Source: Jackrogersella multiformis
Lineage: Eukaryota; Ascomycota; Sordariomycetes; Xylariales; Hypoxylaceae
Assembly: GCA_902806575.1 (NCBI GenBank)
Contig: CADCXD010000008.1
Span: forward strand, 992,001-1,056,000
DNA: 64,000 nucleotides
Reading direction: 5' to 3'
Shown here: positions 21,521-33,169 of the stretch, in pieces
How positions within the stretch are numbered: the first letter of the stretch is position 1
Layout of the letters: every line of letters begins with the position of its first letter
Made by a program: the position numbers and the translations under genes
The notes under the pieces: model-generated
Databases searched by the model: none
The model's input: only the letters and a program-made list of their open reading frames with translations
Told to the model about the DNA's origin: nothing

Positions 21521-21880
21521 CTAGATCTCCTGACCAATAATCTGTCCATTTAACCGTCCACCGATGTGTCTAGGAGGCCTATCGGTCCATACGAATTTGA
21601 TCTCGTTGATAAAATTGTCCTGGAACCGATCGTACTTCCATCCCTGTGTATTCCTGTCTAATTTTCCGTAGAAATTCCTTTCTGTATCTGCCCGTGCTAC
21701 TGGAAGAAATGTTTTCTTGTACCACTTCTTTTGGCGATTATGATCCTGGCGAGGCGCGTGAGAGTACATTGAATTCTCGTGAAATGGAGTGTTATCATCA
21801 TGGCGCATGCCCTTGTCATCAGTGTAGGGACAATTATATGTAAACTTGTAGTAAAAATATCCACCGCTTTTGTATGGCAT
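21521..21880 (-). CDS. hypothetical ORF, unrecognised
   Basis: An ATG-started frame of 119 residues with balanced composition, rich in aromatic and charged residues (YFYYKFTYNCPYTDDKG..., KFVWTDRPPRHIGGRLNG). I do not recognise a family. There is no signal peptide and no membrane segment. Directly upstream on the minus strand is a possible acceptor (GTTAAC then GCAG), so it could be the last exon of a gene whose 5' part has decayed or that I cannot place. It could also be chance. Confidence 0.3.
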   Translation of the reverse strand: MPYKSGGYFYYKFTYNCPYTDDKGMRHDDNTPFHENSMYSHAPRQDHNRQKKWYKKTFLPVARADTERNFYGKLDRNTQGWKYDRFQDNFINEIKFVWTDRPPRHIGGRLNGQIIGQEI

Positions 21881-22270
21881 TGCGGGCTGCGTTAACGAAG
21901 ATCGTTATATTATGAAGGTAGCTACCCGCTGCTACTATTTCTCTTGTGGTCATCCAAATCATGTAACTAGGTCAGTAGACAGCCTCGATACCACAGGTGT
22001 TTCTTCGCCTGAGTCAACTTGTCTTCACACCACACAGGTTACCTTGTACTACCCACCTAGGTAGGTATGTTGGCGGCAATAACGAACCATGTCTCTTTCA
22101 AACAAGCGATTTACATTTATTAATATGCTAGAAGCCTTCCTCTTTAATAGGCTATCCATAAGGCGGACTATACAATCCGGTATCCCCTTACTAGCACTGC
22201 ATGAGATAGATCGAAATAACATGTCGGTCTCAGCCCTCCTCTAAAGTTTGAGCGTGCCGGGCAGTGTTAT

Positions 22271-22288
22271 TACCTACCTAGGTAGGTA
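22271..22288. repeat. dispersed 18-bp palindrome, second perfect copy
   Basis: Exact second copy of TACCTACCTAGGTAGGTA, 5.3 kb from the first, downstream of the aminopeptidase gene. Confidence 0.9.
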
Positions 22289-22529
22289 GTCATATCCCGT
22301 GTCATTTCAAAACTTGAGTTACCCGGGTATATTTTCATATATATCTAGTGTCCCCGTACTGGCATTTTAGGTTACCCTTGCTGATAGGCCGATAAATTAT
22401 TATTTTATTTTAAAGTCAGTGCCTATTACTTATGCGTAAGATATCATAGCATTGTAAACACCTGTGTAATACAGGACATCTTTTTCGCTGTGGGACAACA
22501 CAACGAGACCCCAAGCACCACTCGCCCCG

Positions 22530-23591
22530 CTACTCATAAGACAAAAAGTCCCCGACGAGCTGCATGAAGCGCTCGCGATCCTCCCAGAGCGACGTGTGGC
22601 TCGAGTTTTCGAGCGTCACCCACTTGACCTTGTTGATGGCCTTGAAGAAGGGCTCCACCACGAAGTCCATCACCTCGTCGTACCTGCCGTTCAGGAGCAG
22701 CGTTTCCGCCTCGATCTTGTGCGCCTCTCTCCAGCCCTCCCAGTCCTTGAGCGAGCCGACGGTGTCGAACTCCGAGTGGCCTTGCCTGTAGGTATAAAGC
22801 TGCATGAGAGATCATGCGACACGGAGAACAGAACGAACTTGAATTTCTTATTTTCAAGGGGAGTTTGATGTTGATAGCGTGGTGAAGGGAAATAGACAAT
22901 ATGGGCAAGGGGCTTACATGGTAGAATACGCGGTCGAGTCATCCCGGATGTTCCGGAAGGTGCGCTGGATGGGCTCGGGCAGAGGGTCGAGGCGGCAGAC
23001 GAAGCGGCGGATGAAAACGGCGGCGGCGGCCTTGAACTCGGGGCTGTCGTGGTCGCCCTTCCTGTCGCACTCCTGCAGCGTCTGGCGCACGTCCTCCGGC
23101 AGCTCCGCGAGCCGCCGCTTGCAGGCCTGCTTGTAGAGCGGCATGCTGGCGGGCGCGCCGGACAGGACCAGCCTCTTCAGGCCCCGGGGCCGGCGCGCGG
23201 CGTAGTCGCTGCCCAGCATGCCGCCCCAGCTCTGGCCCAGCACGTGGAAGCCGGTCTCCCTCAGGCCGAGGTGGTCGACCAGCTCGTCGAGCTGCTTGAT
23301 GAACAGGTCGGACGTCCAGAACGACTCGTCGCCGGCCTTCTCCCGGAGGTGGGTCGAGCGCCCGCAGCCGATCTGGTCGTACAGGACGAGCGGGATGGCG
23401 CGCGTCTCGTAGAGGTCGACCAGCGCCTCGAGGTAGTCGTGGCCGGACCCCGGGCCGCCGTGGAGGGCGATGAGCGGCGGCGTGGTCGATTCCTTCAGAT
23501 CGCCGATGACCTTGTACCATGTCTTACATGGCTTCCCCGCGCCAGGGGCATCGAAGGCCAGCTCGGCTTCTGATGTGGGGTATGCTGACAT
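22530..23591 (-). CDS. proline iminopeptidase-like alpha/beta hydrolase
   Basis: Exons are 23591-22918 and 22785-22530; the intron is 132 bp; the product is 309 residues. The fold signature is complete. HGGPG at residues 44-48 forms the oxyanion hole. GQSWGG (Ser121) carries the nucleophile. Asp261 (LNGRYDEV) and His288 (NSSHTSLW) complete the triad. HGGPG together with a GQSWGG elbow is typical of the S33 peptidase family, which removes N-terminal proline. Fungal relatives also act on other small amides or in secondary metabolism, so the substrate is open. It has no signal peptide and is probably cytosolic. Exon 1 is very GC-rich at third positions, which creates long antisense frames that are not genes. 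Confidence 0.9.
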
Positions 23592-24594
23592 GTTTTATTG
23601 TTTTTCTCTTCTTTCCCTCGTAGGGCTGGGCTGGGCTAGGCTGGGCGAGGTGATAAATTAGGTACGTTAGTGGTTAGATTAAGCTGAGGTAGGTACGGAA
23701 GTTGGAGAAGGGGGCGGAATAAAAGATGGGATGGTGGTTATCACGTGGATAAGCAAAGGAATGGACGGATTGGTAGACACCTTTTTCTAAGTAGATACCT
23801 AGGTAGACAATAGGCAAGGTAACCTTGTCGGTATCAGGGTATCTGCCTAGGTATGTATCGGACCGTCGTACATGCATCTCGATATGTGGCTGTTGATTCG
23901 GTCGATCATCACATCCATTCGGTGAGTCGGATCCATGTGCCCGCATATTATGAGCAGCGGAACACCTGTTACAGATGCGCCAAAAAAAAGTAATTCTCAT
24001 ATGCATAACACATATGTACATTACATCGTAGACTGAACCTATGCCTCGGCCAGCTTGGTTAGACTACCTAGCTGACTAGCAGACTAGCAAGATTGTTCAC
24101 ATACCTACCTACACTAGTATTGCCGGTAATGACATGATGCCCATTCAGCCACTCCACGCCTCCACCCTCCGCGTCCATCGTATCATTGGTTTAACATTCG
24201 GACACCATACTACATATTGGGGGCTATGCAGGTGAGATTATAAGTTACACCCCGCTCTTTCAAGGCTTATGTAGAGTTGTACCGTAGGGCTCTGCCGGTC
24301 AGGGGCGAGGAGTATTCGTCCATATCACAACGGTTTATTAGGTAGCATGCAACTGCAGCCAATAATGTTCGGGTCCAGCATAGTTGCATTCAATATATTA
24401 AATATTTCTCAGGTGTATCAGCCAGTCACGCGTCGAGGACGACTCACCAAACTTACAATTGGTCGCCTCTTAACCTAGGACCTCACATGCACTACGTAAG
24501 CCCGGGTTGTGCCATTTCACCGAACCAATCTGGACCACATACCAAGCATAATATTACAACCCTCAGATAATCAGTGAGCTTGTTTCTGCTCGTC
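23592..24594. other. intergenic
   Basis: Promoter of the aminopeptidase gene and 3' flank of the UstYa-like gene. CCTAGGTA-type motifs lie near 23807 and 23848. No gene is seen. Confidence 0.5.
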
Positions 24595-25600
24595 TTAATC
24601 TATGCCTTTGTCCTTGGGCTTATTGCGTGCGAATGGCCCTGGCCGGTAAGTGTAGTTCCCCGCGACGAGCACTCTCTGGCGGGCCCAGTTGTCAAAGCTG
24701 TCCCATTTTGTACATGTCGTCGAGGCTTCTAGCCTCTGTTCTTTGCCGTCAAGTTGAGTTTCCTCGTCTACCCACTCAAACGTGGTTATTGCCGTATTTG
24801 CGTGGCACATAACTGCCTGACGAAGCGCGTTGATGCAGTGGTCTTGAGACATAATTAGCTGTCACATAACTTATATGCGTTGTTATACAGCAGGGACCGG
24901 GAAGAACTACCTGAATGTGCTTTGCCTAGGTGATTGAAGTATGGGGAGTCGGCGTATTTTGGTTCGTAATAATCCCAATGTACCACCATTCGTAAGTTGT
25001 TCAGGCAATGCAGATGATGGTAGACGCCCATGGAGGCTATATAATTACCGCCGTTGACCTGGACCATGTTGGTCGCATTGATACCGAGGAGTCCCAGCTC
25101 GTCGCCTGTAACCCTAATATTGATAGCTCGAGAAAGACTCAGCAACCTTTGCCCGAAACATCTTCGAGAATATGACGCTCACCGTGTAGCAGGTCGTCCC
25201 ATGCATCATCAAGTTCATCGGAGGGCCCTTTGTCCCAGGGAGATCCTGGTGAATACCATTCGTTCCTCTCCTCGTATCGCAATATATCTCCCATTAAATC
25301 TTATTATCTATGTAAGTAGATGTTCAGTGATAGCGAGAGAGGACCAATCTTACTGGGATGATTTTCCGATGTCTGTTTCGGTAATCTAGTGAACCTCACC
25401 GCAATGTCGACTGTTAATGCTATAGCGATATAGAGTAACAAGAACAATATAGCTAATGAGCGAGCATTTCCCCACAACCACGAACGGACAGTTTGGCGGC
25501 CATCCCTTTTTTCGCCTAACGGGTTCCGTATGTGTATCCTATTCTCATCAATAGATTGACGAAGTAGGGGATCGTGAGATTCCCCAGAATGTTTTCCCAT
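24595..25600 (-). CDS. UstYa-like (DUF3328) oxidase
   Basis: Four exons: 25600-25354, 25299-25183, 25126-24911 and 24842-24595; introns are 54, 56 and 68 bp; the product is 275 residues. A single N-terminal membrane anchor lies at about 48-68. The family's conserved body is present: WDDLLH, INIRVTGDELGLLG, GVYHHLHCLNNLR, VHWDYY, HCINALRQAVMCH. Both HxxHC motifs are there: H158-H-L-H161-C162 and H192-S-D-H195-C196; the second is only formed after intron 3 is removed. UstYa enzymes act in fungal ribosomal-peptide pathways (ustiloxin, phomopsin, asperipin) and in cyclochlorotine synthesis as oxidising or cyclising proteins. This copy has no P450, tyrosinase or second UstY gene within 5 kb. It diverges from the microprotein at 26196. 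Confidence 0.92.
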
Positions 25601-26195
25601 GGTGTCAGGTATGGTGAATCCAGACAGAACTCTGGTGAATCAAGATGTTATCTTCGAAGAAGTTTAGACTCGAGAGCGTAGGGGCGTGGAATAGACGGGG
25701 GAAAGGGGGGTGATCGGCTGATCACAGGTCAATGCGATGGTATGACGCCAATGTAAGTGTAGTATCTGGACCTCAATAGACCTGCATATAGGTGGCGTGG
25801 AATTGAGCATTATCTGGCTGCAAGTACTTTAAGAATAGCCTTTTACCGGTACCGAGCCTTTGGATACTACCCACGATGTAGGTCAGAAGGATCCGATTCT
25901 GCGGACCCTGAAACATATCTAACAGCGAAGCTCACTCTCTTTTTTTCTACCCCAATTGGTCCAGCCACACGCAAGTACCATATAAGCCCGCTAGTTGTGA
26001 TGTATCCCGAGATATATGATCGCCGGTTACACTAGGACTGGCCTTCCCGGGATTCCTCCGAGCATAAGAGGACGTTCTTCCCGCTGAGTGAAAAGAGATA
26101 TATCGACGCTCTCAAGCATTCTTCACTACTCCAAAGACCTAAAACTGAAAACTTCTAGTCCTATTAGCAACAATCGTCAACATAGAAACGTCAAC
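25601..26195. promoter_or_regulatory. shared divergent promoter of the UstYa-like gene and the microprotein
   Basis: A 595-bp spacer between two opposite start codons. A plus-strand TATAAG lies near 25981. No repeat motif of the CCTAGGTA type is visible here, unlike most spacers in the window. Co-expression is an inference. Confidence 0.5.
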
Positions 26196-26422
26196 ATGCT
26201 CTACAAGACAGTTCTCTTTGCCTTCCTCGGCTTCACCGGCATTGCCTCCTCTATGGTTCTAGGTACTTAACCCGTCTATGGACGCTTCTATTATCGTCAC
26301 AACGTCAGTTACTTACTGAAGCTCTAGGAAACCGAGACTCTAGCCTGAGCAACCCCGTTGATGCTAGAACCCCACCGTCTATCATTGCTATTTCAGACGT
26401 TGTGGCCGCGGAGGACGAGTAA
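26196..26422 (+). CDS. 53-residue secreted microprotein (candidate peptide precursor)
   Basis: Two exons, 26196-26262 and 26328-26422. The 65-bp intron has a GTACTT donor, a TTACTGA branch-like site and a TAG acceptor, and the frame closes at TAA. Exon 1 encodes a strong signal peptide (MLYKTVLFAFLGFTGIASS). The mature part of about 34 residues is acidic and has no cysteine, with the segments NPVDARTPPSI and SDVVAAEDE. No dibasic KR sites and no repeats are present, unlike classic multi-core UstYa substrates. The head-to-head position with the UstYa-like gene is the main reason to consider it a substrate. It could instead be an unrelated small secreted protein. Unspliced, exon 1 reads a stop within three codons of the splice site. 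Confidence 0.55.
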
Positions 26423-28012
26423 GGTTTGAGCGGGCTGCCTATCCATACGACAGGAGACCGCGTGAGATACTATGTTGGTTATGAGGGGTTGTTTTCTCTA
26501 AGAGGAGCCCTGCGTGTATGTATTGGAGGACTGTCTCGGCTTTGGAGAGCGACCGTGGATCCATAGTACTGAATATGGACAAATGAATACCCCATAGCAT
26601 CTAAGTCCTTGATGTGATACAATTTGAGATAACTGACGACCTGCCAAGTATTCGTAAACTGAGAGCCCGGAAACCCCGAGAGGTTCGGTATCTTCGAGCA
26701 TTAGCGTTTAGCTTGATTTGATATAAAGCTTAACCAATAGCCGAGAATCAACTATGGATAGAGACAAGGAATAACTTTGTGGTTGCTTTGGAGTATCGAG
26801 TCGAGATTTCAGTGGTCCACAGACGCATCCTTGTGCCGAACACCTCCCTGATCAAAAGCGCGGCTAACGATAATAAGCATAACCAGAGTATCAACAAGGT
26901 CTATCTAGGATAAGCTCAGCATGCAGGGCCAAAGTTGGATGATTTGATATTTAGTCTTTTCCAGGATTATCATCAGTGTGCTGTTTTAGGATACCTTCAT
27001 GGACCGATTAAGAACAAATTGGTTTGCAAGGGAAAGAGCCTGTCTGTATCCTAGCAATGCTACCTATTAATGCGGCCGAGAGGATCGTGGAAAGACGCCA
27101 TATGAAGTAACGTACCGTGAAAAGGTTATGAACCACACATCCCATCGCCTTCAAATGCATCACATCTCACATACTTCGGCAGCTAAGCACGTAGAGGTGA
27201 ACATATGGGTTTGGAGGACCAAGAGAAATGACAATGATAGAGCGGATGGTTGTGGGGCCGATAATAAGACCATACGACACGCGTTGCCGTATTCGTAATC
27301 CGTAGGTCCTTGCCTTTGCTGACAAAGGTGACGATCTCGAGTGGCCGTGGATGTGATAATGAGAAGCACGGCAGATCTGTGATTGTAGATCTTGGTTACT
27401 TTTCACAGGACTTCTAACTGTCGCCGGAGCTGTGATATTACCAAAAGGTACCTAGGAGGCAGGTAAGTCTAGATTTCACGGCACACGGCAGCGCGGGTAT
27501 TGGGAGGTAAGCTTACGAGCCAGCGTTACATCGGCCGTGCATGCTGAGCCATCATGCCGCAGGCCCCGATGTTCAAAGGTGAAAGAAGCTTTACCACAGG
27601 CGATATAGGCGACGAGCTTCTAACCAATGATATTTCGTTGTAAGAACATGCCTTATTTCAAATAAGGATTGCGGCGCGAATTAACCCCGCGATCAACGCG
27701 CCCCTTAAGCACCTTGTCTAATCGAGTAAAGTCAGCTTACCATCGTGCTAATGCCGGAGTACGGCCTCACGTAAGTTTTCTCGGACTCGAGTTTGAGATG
27801 GACTGTTATGAAAGTGGTTCGCTTCTGATATCTAAGCCTGGAAAGCCGCATAAAACCACTGATGCAAGAGTGACGCAAAAAGGGTATAGAAGGCCTACTT
27901 GTCGGAATTTATCCAATATCAAGAGCGATCCAGGTGATCCAAATATGAGTCGTACTAAGATGTTAAAATATTATGTTATATGCAAAAGGTTGGTAAATAT
28001 ATGGTCACCAAA
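26423..28012. other. intergenic
   Basis: About 1.6 kb with scattered short frames on both strands and no recognisable domain. A CCTAGG motif lies near 27450. No gene can be supported. Confidence 0.45.
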
Positions 28013-29795
28013 CTAAACTTCTCTGATAGGTCCTTTAAAATAATGCCGAGCCCGGGCAACGTACCAAACGATGCTGAACAAGACGACACTCCCATATACC
28101 ACCACGCTCCAGTTCAAATCTTCTGCGCCAGGGTTATTAGTCTGGGGCCAGAATGACCAAAACAACAACCATGTAGTATAGGCGCAAGCAAAGGCGTTGT
28201 TAATGGTCCCAAAAGGCTCTGGTAGCTTCCAGGGGCCCCAAAATAGCTGATCCACGTTTCTAGGATCCTCATCGGCGCCCGGCATGTACGGTTGAAACGC
28301 ACCTGTGCAGCGGCGCCACAGAAGCAATCCGCATGCCAGAAGATACGAGGAGTATATCGCGGCTAGTAGGAGGGAGAGCAAAGCGGATAGGACAGCGGAG
28401 GAACCGAGCACGATGAATGAGATCACGACTGTAGTTCCCATAGTGCTCATAATAGCGTAAACGGGAAGCGAGTTTGTGTTGAGCTAGCAGTAGTGAATGT
28501 GTTAGTGAATACGAATGACTAGATGAGGATATTTCGCAACTGCTGCCCACCTTAACCAAGTACCTATCGAAAGGGAGCCCCTTATCTCGCGCGAATGACC
28601 ACATCATCCGAGACGCAGACGCGTAAGTACTAATGCAGCTTGCAAGTGCTAGTACTAACACGACGCCAGCCATCATGCAAGCACCAGTAGTAGACTTGAC
28701 AGCGGACTCGAAGATCTGGAGGAACGGGTAGAACATGGTATCTGCGGCATCAACCGCGGCCGTTACGTCGCTAATGCAGAACAACAAGGCGATGACCATA
28801 GCGAACCCCAGAGCCCCGTTAATAAAAATGGTATAGAGTAGCGCTCGCGGCACTACAATGTTAGCCTGCCGGACCTCTTCCGACATGTGGACTGCGCAAT
28901 CGGCGCCGGTGAGGGTACTGGCAACCGTAGGGACACCAACGAGAAATGCCAGCGCCTGTGTCGGCCAATGGCCATTATTAGAGAAGGTCGTAAAGACCTC
29001 GGCGGGCGTGTTGTGAGGCGCAAAATAGACTAACGGGATCAATACGCCGAAAAAGCCTGTTAGGTGCAGGATGAGAACAACACCCTCAAACTTGGCGAGC
29101 ACACGACCAGTAGTTGAGTTAACCAATACGGAAAATACCGCCGCGGCCCACATGATTAATACTGTATGCCATGGTATAGCGACATATGTCGGTCGTGCCA
29201 GGACTACGATACCCTGGATAATGGTAGCCACGGAGTAACTAGTAGTGATAGCTATAGCCTGCCAAGCTAAGGTTGTAAGCCAAGCAGTTAGGTAGGAGAG
29301 GAAGTTGGCGCATGAGTCTGGCGCCATCATGGCCACCCAGTGATCTGTAAATCAACGGAAGGTTTAGCGATTGGGTTACCACAATAGACGAGTTCTCGCA
29401 AAAGGCAAGGAGAATGTGGTCTCACACTGGCCACCGGCAGTGGGAGCTATTGAAGCTAACTCAGCTACAGCCGCATAAACTGAGGTGACTCCCACCCAGC
29501 CGATAAGAAACGCCCATATAACGCCTCCAGACCCTCCGGTGAGAAATGTAGGTACCGACGTCACCAAGATACCCTCCCATGATAACAGTACTGAGCATGA
29601 AAGTCCTAAGCTTGACATAAAACCGAAGCTACGGTTGAGAAGCGGGCGCTTCCCGAGTCGCCTTAGGGTGGTATCATCGCGCGACGAGTGGTAGTTACCA
29701 CCTGAAAAATCGGAGAGGGACAAGAGAGTATCGCCATTGGCTTGAGATGCGACGCGAAGCTCAATAGAGTCCTTAGATGTGCCGGTTAGGTCCAT
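28013..29795 (-). CDS. amino acid/choline-type permease (APC superfamily)
   Basis: Exons are 29795-29426, 29344-28551 and 28483-28013; introns are 81 and 67 bp; the product is 544 residues. The first intron splits a Tyr codon and restores GGQYHWVAMMAP, a signature of fungal ACT-family permeases (GABA permease UGA4, choline permease HNM1). About twelve hydrophobic segments are visible, including SLGLSCSVLLSWEGILVTSV (TM1) and the central GVPTVASTLTGADCAVHMSEEV with its conserved Glu/Asp region. The cytosolic N-terminus of about 50 residues is hydrophilic. It is probably a plasma-membrane proton symporter for a nitrogen compound; the substrate cannot be told from sequence. The second donor is GTGGGC, slightly weak, but the frame and homology support it. 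Confidence 0.9.
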
Positions 29796-31441
29796 TACGC
29801 CGGAGTCTAGGAGTACAAGAGAACGACGGCGGCTAGCGAAGTGATGACAATTAAGACATAAACAAATAAAAATTGGATATTTAGGGATAATACAAATACG
29901 ATGAGAGAAGGATTAAGTGATATTGATCTGAGGAATAATTCGAGAAACGATCGGGGTCAGCAGCATGTTACTTCAGTTACTTCAGTGGCTTACGGCACTG
30001 TCGTGTTTTCGGTTATTAGCACCAAGACCCCTGGTCGATTTGCTGCAGGTCAGCCGTCTATACTAGGACCTAGGTACGTAAGGGAGCATCGCTCCCAGGC
30101 AGCCAGGGGACACAGGGTATGAATATTGGTGTTCATCGACTTTGTCTCAGCCCCGGAGAATTTGGAGAATTTTGGCCGTTGATCCATCGATTCACGGGGC
30201 TTTCGACTAAGGGTGACCTAAATATAAGGCGTCAGGGACGAACACTACATGAAGAACCCATTTCTTCTAGGTATCTACCTGCTGAGCCTCATTTGTGCTG
30301 AAGAATACTATGCCAGCATGGTAGAAGGCATGGCTTTTTCGGCCCGGCTTTTTCTTTTCGCTGTGACCTTCCACGATAGTACCATACCTATCGTTTCATA
30401 AAACCGTAAACCCCAAAATGCCGCTCTTGCCATTGAGGGGTTCGGGGGTTACATTGCTTGAAGGATGTGAAAATGTAACCATGATTGGTGGCCGGGGAGA
30501 AGCTGTAAGATTTCTAACAGCGCCATGATGCTGCGTTAGGTATATCCACCCGTAGTAGGCTGGTAGGTACCTAGGTACCTAGTAGTCCTAGGTGGTAGGT
30601 AATACGTGTATCCCACCCCCACATCTATATATTGCCCAGGCTGCCGGGGAGTATTTAGAGTTGCATAAGTTCGGCTTGGTCGTTTCTTGATTTGACTCGC
30701 TCGCCAGTCTCTCACCAAAGTGTACCTACGCACTAGGTACATGTAGGAGAAATAAATTTTGAATTCGATTTGATGCTTTTTATGTTTATAATGTGCTATC
30801 CAGAAGAATGACCCGTTTTCGGAGCGGATGGATAGGATTTCTGAGGCATGCCGAGAAATGGGAAAAGGGAAAAGAGTTGAAGGATTGTTGATTTTGCTAA
30901 GGATTTACGTATGGTAAAGTGGGGGACAGATGGAAGGATTGAGATTAAATATATTAGACGCCACTGTGGCTTATAAAGTCTCATTAGAGTTCAAAAAGAG
31001 GATATCATGGCCGAGATGTAACCTTGACAATTAAAGTGCAGCCCGTCTTCAACTTTAAAATAAAATACCCACGCACCACGTATGTAGGTACAAGGTAGGT
31101 AGGTATATGGTATACATCTATTAAGGCAACTTCATTCTACCTATATAATACCATATTATTTAATATATCATACTATACTCATAATTCCGAAGAATAACAC
31201 CTACGCACTAAGTGAGAAGCATTCCCCCTTTTGAATCCAACTGTTTCCGTCTTGTCCCATCCAGGTGAAGCATAAATAGACCATATCCGATATGTATGTC
31301 GTTCAAGGAATGTTAACATCAGGTCCCAACCAACCCTAACGCCGCATTCAGTCATCACGAACCCTTAGCAGTGTAGTAAAGACCGACCGACCGACCGTAC
31401 CGACTGTGCAATGAATCCCAATCCCGATGGTCTTCGGCTAC
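29796..31441. other. intergenic
   Basis: Upstream of the permease and 3' of the DUF2434 gene. It holds dense TAGGTACCTAGG-type motifs at about 30570-30600 and again near 31085-31105, and a (GACC)n run at 31381-31397. No gene is seen. Confidence 0.5.
31381..31397 (+). repeat. (GACC)n microsatellite
   Basis: Four tandem GACC units and one partial unit, just beyond the stop of the DUF2434 gene and probably in its 3' UTR. Confidence 0.8.
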
Positions 31442-33169
31442 TTATACATCTAACATGCTTCTGATCTGCTGCGGAGGCGCGCTCGTGGACATGCCACTCA
31501 CTGTACTCGAACTTCTCTCGCTCGTGCCCGGGCGACGAGGCTGCTCGCCGGATGCCTCTAGATCTCTGCCCCTAACTGCAGAGACTTCGGCACCCGCGCC
31601 CGGGAATAGAAGACTTGCTGCCACCTGCACTGCACGTTCGGACCTCCGCTGGTCCGATTTGCCTCCATAAGACGAATACGGCGGCGGGACCGCTGGTCCA
31701 CGGGTACTGCTGCGGATGCTGGCTGTGCGCCGCATTTCGTTCATCTCTATAGTGTTTGTGCGGTTTGCGGCTTCAGACTCAGCTTCCGCGGCTCTCTGCT
31801 CCGCCAGTCTTTCGATCTGCGTCGCGGTTGGCCTTCCGCCGCCGACTTCTCGTACATTCCGCATAATTCGTTCTCTCATGCTGCCCGCCGGCAAGTCGCC
31901 ATTGGCGCGGCGCCACCAAGCGGGCTTTCGGACAAAACCAAGATCCTGGTCGATGGCCTGTCCTCGTTCCCGTCTCTGGCGAGTAAGCTCGCGGTCCTCA
32001 TTCGGACGTACGAACCCTGCAATAAATTGGACAATAATGATTAGAAGGCTCGGCGCATACCCTCCAAGATACATGGCGAGTAGATTAGTCTTGACATTCA
32101 GAGGTGATAAGCCAAAGTCCCAGGCACATAAACCCTGATATGCGACAACAGCCAATGAGAGTGGCACCATTAGAACAAATCGGAATGGCATATAACCCAA
32201 GAATCCGATTACACGGTTGAAGAATCCACGATTACGGGGCTCATAGTGTCGAATGGAATGCCAGAGAGAGACCATAATGGTGAACCAACAAACAAATAGG
32301 CAAAATGTTGCAGCCTTGAAACGCGCATCTGTAGCAGTAGGTATCGCGTTCTCTACTGTCTGTTCAGGAGATCGCTGGAGCTCAATCGCACCCCAGTTTC
32401 TTGGGACGATCAGGAAGAAATTCTAGACAACAACAACAGATTAGTACGGATTTTCTTCATTTGGCGCACCAGCTGTAAATATAAGACTTACCATCCATAG
32501 CCACAAGTAGAAGAAGAGTGGCAGCCAGAACTCGAACATCCCCCTCTTGTCAGTTTGTTGAAGAACGAAAGGATTCGGATCGATGAATTGGCGTTCCATC
32601 CAACTGCCCCAATGCCGCACACCCTCCCAAACAAGTGCCATGATACCCATCTGCATGAGGAACCAGAAGAAGACGTTCAGAACGATAGGAAGCTCGACGA
32701 CACGATATCGATCAACATCAATGCCGGTGAAAAGACCGATAAGAGCTGCGGTACAGACAAATATTGACCAATACCATTGCCATCTCCTTCCTATTGGATA
32801 GAACCTCTTCTCGGCCGGAAGATGTAGCTCGCCATGTTTCTTCAGATTTACCAATATAAATACCAGTGATAATGCGAAAGCTATAGCGAAGCCAATCCCA
32901 GCTTGCGCTCGAGCGGCGATAGGTTGTGTCGCGAGATAGCACCAGGTACTGTTGAGAAAAGTGCCGTTGGCTAAGAGGCCGACAGGGGTATATGGCGAAT
33001 CGACGAGGAAACACCACGAACCATTTGACAGGGTGCTATTATCGGGATAATACGTATAATTCCAGAAATCGAGCGTCGTCAGGTTAAAATGTATACCACT
33101 GATTACCGTGTCCGTTGAGTTTTCGCCTTGTGGGAAGCTAAGAATATCGCGTAAATCGATGAGAGTCAT
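31442..33169 (-). CDS. DUF2434 multi-pass membrane protein
   Basis: Exons are 33169-32492 and 32422-31442; the intron is 69 bp; the product is 552 residues. The N-terminal 85 residues form an outside/luminal domain with many N-glycosylation sites and repeated NGT/NGS motifs (SGIHFNLTTLDFWNYTYY, NGSWCF, NGTFLNSTWCY). This is followed by about seven membrane segments (starting near residues 88, 125, 152, 208, 252, 290 and 327). A 200-residue cytosolic tail is charged, then Ser/Pro-rich (VPPPYSSYGG; end SMLDV). The pattern matches the fungus-specific DUF2434 family, whose function is not known. The PPPY motif in the tail could recruit a WW-domain protein such as Rsp5-type adaptors; that is inference. 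Confidence 0.85.

Larger units (their letters stand above)
20450..22529. other. intergenic between convergent glutaminase and aminopeptidase genes
   Basis: AT-rich, with CCTAGGTA-type motifs near 20877, 21138, 22055 and 22271. A hydrophobic frame at 20845-21084 has no ATG start and is not called. The only plausible coding stretch is the minus-strand frame at 21521-21880, listed separately. Confidence 0.45.

Noticed and set aside
22939..23573. 174- and 193-codon frames overlapping the aminopeptidase exon 1
   Set aside because: Frame shadows of a GC3-rich exon that has a complete catalytic triad in the called frame.
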